Source: Acidobacteriaceae bacterium KBS 146
GTDB lineage: Bacteria > Acidobacteriota > Terriglobia > Terriglobales > Acidobacteriaceae
Assembly: GCA_000688615.1 (NCBI GenBank)
Contig: JHVA01000001.1
Coordinates: forward strand, 1,612,001-1,676,000
DNA length: 64,000 nucleotides
Reading direction: 5' to 3'
Below are positions 8,693 to 17,395 of the stretch, in pieces (the stretch's first letter is position 1; each line of letters begins with the position of its first letter). Both the position numbers and the translations under genes were made by a program. A model generated the notes under the pieces. The model made no database searches, had not been told where the DNA came from, and saw only the letters and a list, made by a program, of their open reading frames with translations.

Positions 8693-11600
8693 TTAGAAGT
8701 TGTACTTGAGCGCGAACTGGATCTGGCGCGGCGTATTCGATGAGCTGGTGATCTGTGCTCCTGTTCCTGAGGTGACCACAGAGGTAGCAGAGTTATTGTT
8801 TGGTGCCGCAAAGCTCACCGTATTGGGAAAGTTGAAGAACTCCGCGCGGAACGAGAGCGTGCTCTCACCCGGCAGGGAGAAGTTCTTGAAGATGGAGGCA
8901 TCGAATTGGTTATAGACACCCGAGCGGAGTGTGTTAGCCCGCACCTGGCCGTAGGTATAGTTGTCCGCCTGCATATACCTCGACCTGTCGTACCAGTTCA
9001 GGAGTGTCCGCTGAAACGCCGGGTTGCCGCCAGCAGGATTCAGTTTGGGTCGCTGATTTGCCACACCGGTGTTTGCAACATCGGTTCCTACGACCGGGGT
9101 AAACGGTGTTCCGCTGCGGACCACAAGGATTGTCTGCGCCTGCCATCCTCCGACAATGGCATCGACAAATCCGTTTGCCCGGTTCAGGTACGAGCGGCCG
9201 TGACCAACCGGAAGCTGATAGCTGCCACTGATCGCCAGGTTGTGAGGAATATCAAACGGTGCGAGCGCGTACTCGTAGGCGGTGTTTCCGCCCAGCGCTG
9301 AGGACTGGTTATACTGCAGCGTTTTGGAATAGGTATAGGCGACCAACGTGCTGAAGCCGCGATGGAAGCGGTGTTCAAACTTCGTCTGCAGCGAGTCGTA
9401 ATGGTTCGACATGTCCTGCGTCTGGAAGGAGATTCCACTCCAGAGAGGATATGGCCGCCGAGCCTGGATGGGTCCGGGGCCAGGTGTCAGCGGAACGTTA
9501 GCATCGTTGGCGCTGCTAAGATGCACGCCGCGATTGGCCACATAGCCAATTTCGAAGAGATCATGATCAGTGAACTGACGCTGCACATTCAAACTGTAAT
9601 GGATGTTCGTTCCCATGCTGAGGTGGGTGCGTGTGGGCCCAAGCGATGGAGTTGAGGCTGCTGATCCAAGTGCCGAACCGAGGAAAAAATTTCCGAGTGT
9701 GCGGGTCGGCGTGACGTTCTGGGTCTGGTTGATGGTCTCAGCGAGGCGGTACGGCAGAATGTTGAGGTTGACACGGCCGCTGGTCCCCTCGGGCTCGTAG
9801 AACATACCAAAACCGGCACGCACAATTGTTTTACGGTCGACGCTGTACGAGATACCGACACGCGGAGCGAACTGTGTCTTATCGGTGTAGGTGAGGTTCA
9901 ACGGAAGGCCAGCCTGACTGCTGGTCTGAATGTACTGACCAAAATATTGATAGGCCGAGGGCGCTGCAGGCTGCGATGACAGATCGGGCACGGGACCGGT
10001 TCCTGAGACGATGATGGGCTTGGCTTGGGTAGGGTCGAACGTTCCGATCTGCCCCTTATAGCCGTCGAGCCAGGGCGAATATTCGTAGCGCAACCCCATA
10101 TTGATTGTCAGCCGGTCGCTTACGCGGTAGTCATCTTGAATAAAAAATTGCTTATAGAAGCCCTGCCCACCGAAATTTGACGCGGGAAACGAACGTGCGA
10201 CGGCCGAGGGGTATCCCAACAGGAAGTCTGCGTACGCGTCGCCGCTTGTGGTGTTGTTGCCTGTGGCGTTTCCATTGAAAGTAAAGCCACCGGAGGAGTT
10301 GCCACTGTCGTAGCCGAGCCATTGATAGTAACGAAATAACACGCCAACCTTGATTGCCTGCTTGCCCTTCAGGATGGTGAAGTTGTCCGTCGCTTCAAAA
10401 GCCTTGCGATCCTGCGACTTCGGACGCTGGTCAAATCCTGAGCCCTGCAGAGATCCATAACCGCTCCACGCATAGTCAGGGAAGACACCACCAACCCCGG
10501 GACGAAGCAGGTCGCTGAAGCCAGTCACGCCGAAGCGGCCATTCCAGTCTGGACCCTGCAAAAAGCCTTGCAGACGAACATGACTGGGCAGGAAGTGAGC
10601 GCGCACCTCATTGACCATCGTCGAACCGACGTTCGAGATCACTCCAACTGCGATGTCCTGCCCCCACGACGTCAAGGCAGCGTTGCCCAGTGCAATTGAG
10701 GAGTTCGGATCTACTTCCTTCTGCGTGATATAAACCCACCGAGCGAATAGGCGGTTCTTCGGCGTGATCTGGTGATCGATACGGACGATGTATTGGTTGA
10801 AGTCGATCGATTGCGACGGTGCCGTGCTGTTCGTCCCGGTGTTTGTGTTCTGCCGCGGATAATAGTCCTGAATGGCAAGCGCCTGCGGAGAGAGACGGCT
10901 TGCCGGGATGATGTTACCGGGGAACGGTTGAGGAACGCCCGCGACAAGATTGCTCCTGTCGTAAATGAATTTAGACGTAGTAGGATTGCCCGTCAGAAGC
11001 TCAGAGAAGTTGCCGGTGCGTTTCTTATCGGAAGGCACGATGATGTTATTGACGAGGCCAGTACGCAGGCGCTGACCTTCAAAGTTGAAGAAGAAGAACG
11101 TGCGATCTCTGCCGCTGTAGACGTGAGGAATTGTCAGCGGTCCGCCGAGGTTGCCGCCGAACTGGTTCCTCTTCTGTCTCTGCCGCGTAATCGAGAAGTA
11201 GTTGCGGGCATCGAGCGCATCGTTGCGCAGGAACTCAAAAAGCACGCCGTGGTAGCGGTTCGTACCGGGCTTGGTGGTCGCGTTGAAGAAAGCGCCGCCG
11301 CGGTTATATTCGGCTGAATATGGGCTCTGCACTACGGAAAACTCCTGCAGCGCATCGATTGAAGTTTGGATGAAGGTGCCACCCTGATGCTGCTCACTGA
11401 CGTCGACGCCGTCCATCAGAAATGATGTCGCAGAACCGCGAATACCGCTGATGACGTTTCCGTTGACAACCTCAGGGCGGATCGCAAGTGAGTTGCCCGT
11501 AGGCGGCAGAAGTGCTGCCCCCGGCGTTAGCTGCGCCAGCCTATAGAAACCGCGGCCGTTCACTGGCAGCTCGACGACCTGCTTGTTGGTGATCACGGTG

Positions 11601-12019
11601 CCAACAGTAGCTGAGTCGGTGGAAAGTAATGGGGCTGACGAGGTTACTTCTACTGTAGTATTGGCCGTACCAATGGGTAAAATCAAATCTTCACGGACAA
11701 TCTGGCCCACCTGGACTTCGATCACCTTCGTGGTGGCATTCTGAAATCCCTGTGCCGTGACAGTGAGAACGTAGTTTCCTGCTAATACAGGGGTGATCAC
11801 AAAGTCACCACCGTCATTCGTCTGGGCACGCTGGGCGATATTAGTGCCTACATTTCTGGCTTCAACATTAGCTCCCACGATGACGGCGCCAGTCGGGTCC
11901 TGAATATGCCCGACAAATCTTCCCTGCTCTACCTGACCATTTGCGACACCAAAAATCGAGAAAAGAATGAAGGACAAAAGTGCAAATTTTGATCTTATTT
12001 TTTTTATTGCATGTGCCAT
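8693..12019 (-). CDS. TonB-dependent outer-membrane receptor with carboxypeptidase-regulatory domain (Oar-like)
   Basis: The 1108-residue protein has a signal peptide (KFALLSFILFSIFGVANGQ) and a carboxypeptidase-regulatory beta-sandwich near 30-110 (GHIQDPTGAVIVGANVEARN). A plug follows, containing NGRGFYRLAQLTPGA, SFLMDGVDVSEQ and FNATTKPGTNRYHG, and then a long beta-barrel ending in the aromatic sequence FALKYNF. This is the SusC-like receptor type used by Acidobacteriota. As first gene of the operon it should import an oligosaccharide processed by the encoded GH39 and GH3 enzymes. ATG at 12019 is chosen because GGGAGG lies 9 bases upstream; an in-frame start at 12070 has no such site. Confidence 0.93.
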   Translation of the reverse strand: MAHAIKKIRSKFALLSFILFSIFGVANGQVEQGRFVGHIQDPTGAVIVGANVEARNVGTNIAQRAQTNDGGDFVITPVLAGNYVLTVTAQGFQNATTKVIEVQVGQIVREDLILPIGTANTTVEVTSSAPLLSTDSATVGTVITNKQVVELPVNGRGFYRLAQLTPGAALLPPTGNSLAIRPEVVNGNVISGIRGSATSFLMDGVDVSEQHQGGTFIQTSIDALQEFSVVQSPYSAEYNRGGAFFNATTKPGTNRYHGVLFEFLRNDALDARNYFSITRQRQKRNQFGGNLGGPLTIPHVYSGRDRTFFFFNFEGQRLRTGLVNNIIVPSDKKRTGNFSELLTGNPTTSKFIYDRSNLVAGVPQPFPGNIIPASRLSPQALAIQDYYPRQNTNTGTNSTAPSQSIDFNQYIVRIDHQITPKNRLFARWVYITQKEVDPNSSIALGNAALTSWGQDIAVGVISNVGSTMVNEVRAHFLPSHVRLQGFLQGPDWNGRFGVTGFSDLLRPGVGGVFPDYAWSGYGSLQGSGFDQRPKSQDRKAFEATDNFTILKGKQAIKVGVLFRYYQWLGYDSGNSSGGFTFNGNATGNNTTSGDAYADFLLGYPSAVARSFPASNFGGQGFYKQFFIQDDYRVSDRLTINMGLRYEYSPWLDGYKGQIGTFDPTQAKPIIVSGTGPVPDLSSQPAAPSAYQYFGQYIQTSSQAGLPLNLTYTDKTQFAPRVGISYSVDRKTIVRAGFGMFYEPEGTSGRVNLNILPYRLAETINQTQNVTPTRTLGNFFLGSALGSAASTPSLGPTRTHLSMGTNIHYSLNVQRQFTDHDLFEIGYVANRGVHLSSANDANVPLTPGPGPIQARRPYPLWSGISFQTQDMSNHYDSLQTKFEHRFHRGFSTLVAYTYSKTLQYNQSSALGGNTAYEYALAPFDIPHNLAISGSYQLPVGHGRSYLNRANGFVDAIVGGWQAQTILVVRSGTPFTPVVGTDVANTGVANQRPKLNPAGGNPAFQRTLLNWYDRSRYMQADNYTYGQVRANTLRSGVYNQFDASIFKNFSLPGESTLSFRAEFFNFPNTVSFAAPNNNSATSVVTSGTGAQITSSSNTPRQIQFALKYNF

Positions 12020-12078
12020 TTTTAACGGCCTCCCAGGATTTACGCCCTTGTGAGTAAGGCTCCATCTCAATCGTCGCG

Positions 12079-12093
12079 AAAGGTACTACCTTT
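12079..12093. promoter_or_regulatory. Perfect palindrome, candidate operator of the FadR-type regulator
   Basis: The sequence AAAGGTACTACCTTT is a perfect 7-1-7 inverted repeat. Its core GGT-N3-ACC fits the known GT-N(x)-AC pattern of FadR-subfamily GntR operators. It lies between the divergent TonB receptor operon and the gntR-type gene, 60 bases before the receptor ATG, where binding could repress both directions. Confidence 0.6.
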
Positions 12094-12222
12094 GGAAATT
12101 GATTGTCAAGAAATCTTTCACCCAAATTTTCATCCTCTCGACGTGGATCGAATCCACCTAAATCAGCGATCAAGTCCTTCGGGCCGATTGACGAAGCGCT
12201 CGTTGTCGCTCAACATGCCAAT

Positions 12223-13026
12223 ATGCGGCGCTTTAAGCAAAGCGGTTTCGAACTCGGCCTTCCGGCGATACCGTCTGGAAACAAGGACAGTGTGACTCAA
12301 CTCCTGATATTGCGATTTCAGGAAATGCTGCGCGAAGGGGTCCTCACGCAGGGTGCGCGGCTTCCGCCAGAGCGCGAACTGGCAGCGCACTTCAACGTCG
12401 CTCGCTCTTCCCTGCGCCAGGCTCTAAAGGTGCTCGAGATCATGGGAGTTATCACGCAAAAGGTGGGTGATGGCAGCTACCTGAACACTGACACGTCAGC
12501 TGTACTTGCGGTCCCAATGGAGTTTCTATTTCTGCTTGACGATACATCTGTGGAAGAACTTACCGAGTTACGTTTACTGGTAGAACCGGGCCTGGCTCGG
12601 TTGGCCGCGCAGCGGTCGTCCGCAGAAGATATTTCTCTACTTCGAAAATCCATCAAGGATCTCGAATCGAGTTCAAATGACAAACTGAAGCTGGTCTCCT
12701 CTGACCTTTTATTTCACCGCGCCATCTTTCAGGCATCCAAAAACCGCACGGCCAGCAGTCTGTTTCAGACTATCCATCGTGCAATGGCAAAGATGATCCT
12801 CGTTACGTCGCAGCTGGTTGAACTCGAGCACACGCTCTCTTTCCATAAGCCGATCATGCACGCGATTGAGCGACGCGATGCAGACCAGGCAGCCATGCTC
12901 ATGACTGATCATCTGAAAGACGCTACTGCTCTTCTGATGCGAGAACAGACGAGACAACAGGAAGCGATGCTGCATGATCGTATCGCAAACACGCAAAAGC
13001 CCGTTCGACGAAGATCGAAACCCTAA
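12223..13026 (+). CDS. GntR-family transcriptional regulator, FadR subfamily (FCD domain)
   Basis: The 267-residue protein has an N-terminal winged helix (SVTQLLILRFQEML, then LPPERELAAHFNVARSSLRQ, about 23-90). The C-terminal all-helical FCD ligand-binding domain includes ELTELRLLVEPGLARLAA, DLLFHRAIFQASKN and the closing HKPIMHAIERRD segment with probable metal-binding histidines. FadR-type members commonly sense sugar acids or other organic acids and repress the catabolic operon beside them. It is divergent from the sugar-acid operon. The start is uncertain: a TTG at 12103 gives 307 residues, but the conserved DNA-binding part begins later and the palindrome at 12079 would crowd that start. 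Confidence 0.88.
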   Translation: MRRFKQSGFELGLPAIPSGNKDSVTQLLILRFQEMLREGVLTQGARLPPERELAAHFNVARSSLRQALKVLEIMGVITQKVGDGSYLNTDTSAVLAVPMEFLFLLDDTSVEELTELRLLVEPGLARLAAQRSSAEDISLLRKSIKDLESSSNDKLKLVSSDLLFHRAIFQASKNRTASSLFQTIHRAMAKMILVTSQLVELEHTLSFHKPIMHAIERRDADQAAMLMTDHLKDATALLMREQTRQQEAMLHDRIANTQKPVRRRSKP

Positions 13027-13162
13027 TTTACTTGACCGGCAACACATCACTCCTGAAGTGACAAGAAGTAAAGAGCGTGCAGTTAAAGGTCAAACGTGCA
13101 TACGCATTAGAAGCACTGAAGGTGGCTTCGGAATTCTGGGCGATCGACTTTGGCCCGCGAGG

Positions 13163-13194
13163 CCAAAAGCACAACGACGCAGCTGTGCTTTTGG
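13163..13194. terminator. Perfect 11-bp hairpin downstream of the GntR gene
   Basis: CCAAAAGCACA and TGTGCTTTTGG form a perfect 11-bp stem around a 10-base loop. It lies 136 bases past the regulator stop. There is no T-run after the stem on the plus strand, so it is only a possible terminator or mRNA-stabilising structure. Confidence 0.35.
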
Positions 13195-13210
13195 ATCGGT
13201 TGACGCATAG

Positions 13211-13811
13211 ATGAAAGGCGTTGATACGAGAGGAGAGCGGCGCATCCCGCGCGTTTTTTTGCAAGGTCTCCCGATGACGTTGCTCCTGCTCTTCTGGGGA
13301 GATCTTGCTTCATCGATCATCAGCAGGAATTCTGAGCGGCAGAATCATCGAAACAGAAGCATATCTGGGACTTGATGATCCGGCCTCCCATGCATATTCC
13401 GGAAAGACTGCGGCTGATGACGTTCTCTTCGGTCCGCCCGGGTACACTCATGTTTCTTTGATCTTGGACTCCATTACTGCATCAACATCTCGGCTCATCT
13501 GAGGGCAATGCTGGCGGAGTTCTCATCCGCGCAGTCCACCCACTGCAGGGAGTCCAGGAGATGGCTCGCCGCCGCGGCTCAGCCCAACGAACAGATGTGC
13601 ATTGGTTGACCGGCGGCCCCGGGCGTCTCTGCCAGGCATTTGGAGTCACTCGCGCAGCTCACAACGGACTGCACGTAACGGCAGCAAATTCTCCGGTGAG
13701 GTTTTCGATGACGGCTACTCCTGTAAGGCCATTGAGGTCTCAAAGCGCATCGGAATTCGAAAAGCCGCGGAGGAAATGCTTCGGTATGTCCTTTCGAGTG
13801 ACCTGACGTGA
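13211..13811 (+). pseudogene. mpg: Decayed 3-methyladenine DNA glycosylase (Mpg/AAG family)
   Basis: Pieces of one Mpg protein appear in order but in different frames. They are RRIPRVF (13235-13258), FARSPDDVAPALLGR (from about 13258), SGRIIETEAYLGLDDPASHAY (from 13338), FGPPGYTHV (13428), LHYCINISAH (about 13470), EGNAGGVLIRAVHPLQGVQ (about 13502), MARRRGSAQRT, GPGRLCQAFGVTRA, and FDDGYSCKAIEVSKRIGIRKAAE near the end. At least four frameshifts are needed, one at a run of seven T at 13254-13260. The intact enzyme excises alkylated bases and is about 200 residues. The gene is dead here unless the sequence is badly wrong. Confidence 0.85.
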
Positions 13812-14243
13812 GTGGGAAATTTGAGCAGATATACAGTTGCGCCGTACCTGTTGACCATAATTCCTCAGCTCAACCTCGATCACTCAATACTGAGAACTGA
13901 GAGAGAAGACAGGATGTTGCCTCCTGTCTTAGAGCCCTCCGCGCTAGGCGCAAAATACGAGCAATTGACAATAAAAACCTGATTAGATCTACCTCGGCGG
14001 GCGGCTCCCGAACGCTTGTCTCGCCGTGCTGTATTCCAAAACAAGTAGTTCATCCCAAATTTCATAGGATTTGTCACAGAATTCTGTTGTCTATCCCTAT
14101 CTCCGAACTTCAAATCCTGTAATTCGTCCAGAATTATGTCTATCTGCGGTTTGGCATGACAATTGCATAGCTCTGGGGCACAGATCATCGCTTTCTACCG
14201 TTCGACTGGATTTGCCGGATTGTGGCAATACATAAGGGGGCGC
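13812..14243. other. Intergenic stretch with a short inverted repeat
   Basis: No gene is visible. AAGACAGGA (13906-13914) and TCCTGTCTT (13922-13930) form a 9-bp stem with a 7-base loop, without a T-run. The last part must hold the promoter of the following receptor gene; I see no unambiguous promoter boxes. Confidence 0.4.
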
Positions 14244-17200
14244 ATGAAACGAATATCGGGATACCTGTCACTCCTCGTGACATTCCTGCTGGTATCTTTT
14301 CCCATCTCAGCACAGCAACAGGGTTCGATTACGGGCGGTTTGAATGGTGAAATCACCGATTCGACTGGCGCTGATCTGCCTGACGCGACCGTTACTCTTG
14401 TCGGTCCTCAAGGTTCAAGAGTCGTCACAACCGATAAATTCGGCCGCTTCAAGGCTGCTGGACTTACTCCCGGATTCTACGATGTGACCGTAGAAAAAGA
14501 AGGTTTCAGCAAGCTCCAATCCAAGCACAACGAAGTCGTGGTCAACTCCTCGTCGACCTTGAACTTAACAATGCAGCCAGGCAATGTCTCCGTGACCGTC
14601 GAAGTGACGACCGAAGCCGTGGGTATTGATACCCAAAGCACAGCCGTCACACAAAACCTGACCGACACCTTCTATAACAGCATTCCAATGCCACGAAATG
14701 TCTCCGCAATTTTTTACGCTGCCCCAGGAGTCGCGAGTGGGCAGGTTGCGGGAGCACCCGGTCAGATCGGACCAGGTGCAGCAAATCCTTCGATTGGCGG
14801 TTCTTCAGGACTTGAGAATTTATATATAGTCGATGGGGTTACGATCACAGATCAGGCGTTTGGAAGCATCGGAACCTACAACCGCTACCATGGCTCACTG
14901 GGGACCGGTATCAACCTTGCCTTCATTAAGGAAGTCGACGTCAAGACCACAGCATTTGAGCCTCAGTACGGCAAGGCCACTGGCGGGATCGTCCAGATCG
15001 TGACTAAATCGGGCGGCAATCAGTATCACGGTGCGCTGGCTGCCTACTTCGGCCCTGGAGCCTGGTACGCAAATCGTTATCAGTATTATCAATTTGGTTA
15101 CAAACAGGTGGCCCCACCTTCGACTCTATCTAGCCCGCAATACGATGCTTCCGCCGAACTTGGGGGTTACATTCCAGGCTTTAAGGACAAGCTGTTTTTC
15201 TTTGGAGCATTCAATCCTGGTCTGAGACAAGACATCATGCGAGCCAACCCGGGTGCGCCCGCTCCCAGCGTCGCGCTTGGAGCATTGACATACAGCACCA
15301 CTACCCTGAGCTGGGCCGGCAAGCTCTCTTATAAACTAGGCTCTGCAACGACATTTGAGGCCTCGGCCTTCGGGGATCCGTCGCGGCATAATGCTCAACC
15401 ACTCGCGGTGGGGGCAAACGGGATTTCCTCGCTCTTCCCCAATACAACCGCCAGTTCCTGGACCTTCGGCTCACGAAATACTATCGCCCGCCTGACTCAC
15501 GCTATCACCAATACCTGGCAAGCAGACGTCTCCTATGCCTATAACTACAACCACTTCGACGAATATCCGGCGACGGCTTTCTACGGCATCACGGACGCAA
15601 GCGGCAACTCATTGGCTAACCCAACCGCTTCCATCATCTCCGGGCTTGGACCGGACCTGCCAATATTGTCCGATCAATAAGAACGGTCAGCAGATATTTG
15701 CCTCAATCACTCGCGGCACTTATCAGGGCTTAATCGTCAACGCAACCGGGCGATATCACACCGCGTATGGAAACGACGTGTACCAGATCAATCGTTTCTT
15801 TACCATCAATGCAGGCGTTCGCTGGGAGCAGGAGAGGATTGCAGGAAGTCTGCTGGCATACACGTTTACCGGCAGCTGGTCCCCTCGGGTTGGAATCAAC
15901 ATCGATCCCATGGGCGACCATAAGAGCAAACTCTTCTTTAACTTTGGTCGCAACTACTGGGCAATGCCTCTCGATGCAGCCATCCGCCAGCTTGGTAATG
16001 AGCAGGATGACACTAGCTACGCCTTTGCTCCAGTCATTAATTCTGATGGATCAATAACGATCATTCCCGATGCCGCGCATACTCTGAACGGCCTGGCACG
16101 CTCCACAAATTCTAGCGGGGTCGTTTCGAAGTTTGGTGCTCCGAGCTTCGCATCTTCGACCGGTGAGGGCATCATTCCCGGAACGAAGGGAGAGTATGAG
16201 GACGAATATGTAATCGGCGTAGAGCGCGAACTTGCGCCGTCGATCGTCGTCAAGGCGCGCTATACCGATCGCCGACTTCCCAGAGTCATTGAGGACATCG
16301 GGTCGCAGTCCGTGGAGGGATCCACGATCACCTCGAACTTCAACGGAGGTATCTCCAATCCGACAAAAAGTACGGATATCGCCGTTAATGAGCAAGAGTC
16401 TACTTATACGCAGGCACAATTCCTGGCCGCAAACCCGGGAGGAAACCCGAGTGCCTCGAACTACAAGGCGCCCGTCACCGGTTGCACTGCAGCAAACGAC
16501 ACATTCTTTGCTGTAGGTGGACCGTTTATTGATGGCAGGAATAACCCCGTTGGCGGAGCCTGCTTCCTAAACCTCGACACGATGGATGGACCGGGACCTG
16601 GGAAAAATGGCGCAGATGGCCAACCCGACGGTTTCGTGAATCCTGTTCGGCGCTATAACGCTGTCGAGTTCGAAGTGGACAAACGCTTCAGTAACCACTG
16701 GCTTGCTCTTATCAACTTCCGCTGGGGGAACCTCTGGGGAAATTATGAAGGCGCATACCGTAACGATAACGGCCAATCTGACCCCGGAATCAGTTCCCTT
16801 TTCGACTTCACAACTGGCAAGCTGAATCTTCTTGGCGATCAGTTTACCCCTGGCTATATAAGCACAGATCGCCGTACTGTCGGCAATCTGTTTGTGAGCT
16901 ACAACGTCGGCAGCGACACGCACTTTATACATGGCGCGCGAGGCCTTACCTTTGGCGCAGGATGGCGCGGACAGTCGGGTGTCCCGCTGAGTATTCTGGG
17001 AGACCACCCTGCCTATCTCAACCAGGGAGAAATTCCGATCGGTGGTCGTGGCGCTGGCGGACGAACCCCTTCTACCATGCAACTGGATTTACATCTCGAC
17101 TATCCTGTTCCTCTTGGTTCCAGATTGGAGCGCTACAGGTTGAAACTGGCGATGGATATGTTTAACGCAACCAATAGCCAGTTCCAGACCGGCCGGGTGC

Positions 17201-17322
17201 AGTATACCCAGACCTCGGCAACGAGCGTCGGTGTTCCACCGCCTCTCAACCTCGACTACAACCGCCCGACTTCATTCCAGACTCCGTTTTATGCTCGTGG
17301 TTCGGTCCGGTTTGAGTTCTGA
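14244..17322 (+). pseudogene. Frameshifted TonB-dependent receptor with carboxypeptidase-regulatory domain
   Basis: The first part (ATG 14244, AAGGGGG 3 bases upstream) encodes a signal peptide, a carboxypeptidase-regulatory domain (ITDSTGADLPDATVTLVG), a plug with LYIVDGVTITDQAF and IVQIVTKSGGNQYHG, and the first barrel strands. It stops at 15680. The second part continues in the +1 frame from about 15640 to 17322, with TINAGVRWEQERI, SWSPRVGINIDP and a C-terminal SVRFEF barrel end. The junction lies between about 15627 and 15680. Segments normally found between an extracellular loop and the TINAGVRWEQ strand look short, so an internal deletion may accompany the frameshift. If intact it would be about 1000 residues. 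Confidence 0.85.
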
Positions 17323-17345
17323 TCCAACGCTGGATTAAACTTTTG

Positions 17346-17378
17346 GGGAGAAGGTGATAACCACCTTCTCCCGTTTTT
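17346..17378 (+). terminator. Rho-independent terminator after the receptor gene
   Basis: GGGAGAAGGTG (17346-17356) and CACCTTCTCCC (17362-17372) make a perfect 11-bp stem with a 5-base loop, followed by G and five T. It lies 24 bases after the receptor stop and just before the next gene. Confidence 0.9.
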
Positions 17379-17395
17379 CTTGAGGAGTTCCCTCC

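Noticed and set aside
12103..12222. TTG start of the GntR regulator at 12103
   Set aside because: The extra 40 residues look unlike the family and would place the operator palindrome in the ribosome binding region; kept only as an alternative.
15620..15690. Programmed ribosomal frameshift in the TonB receptor
   Set aside because: No slippery heptamer with a downstream structure is seen, the gene seems to lack a segment, and no receptor of this type is known to need one.
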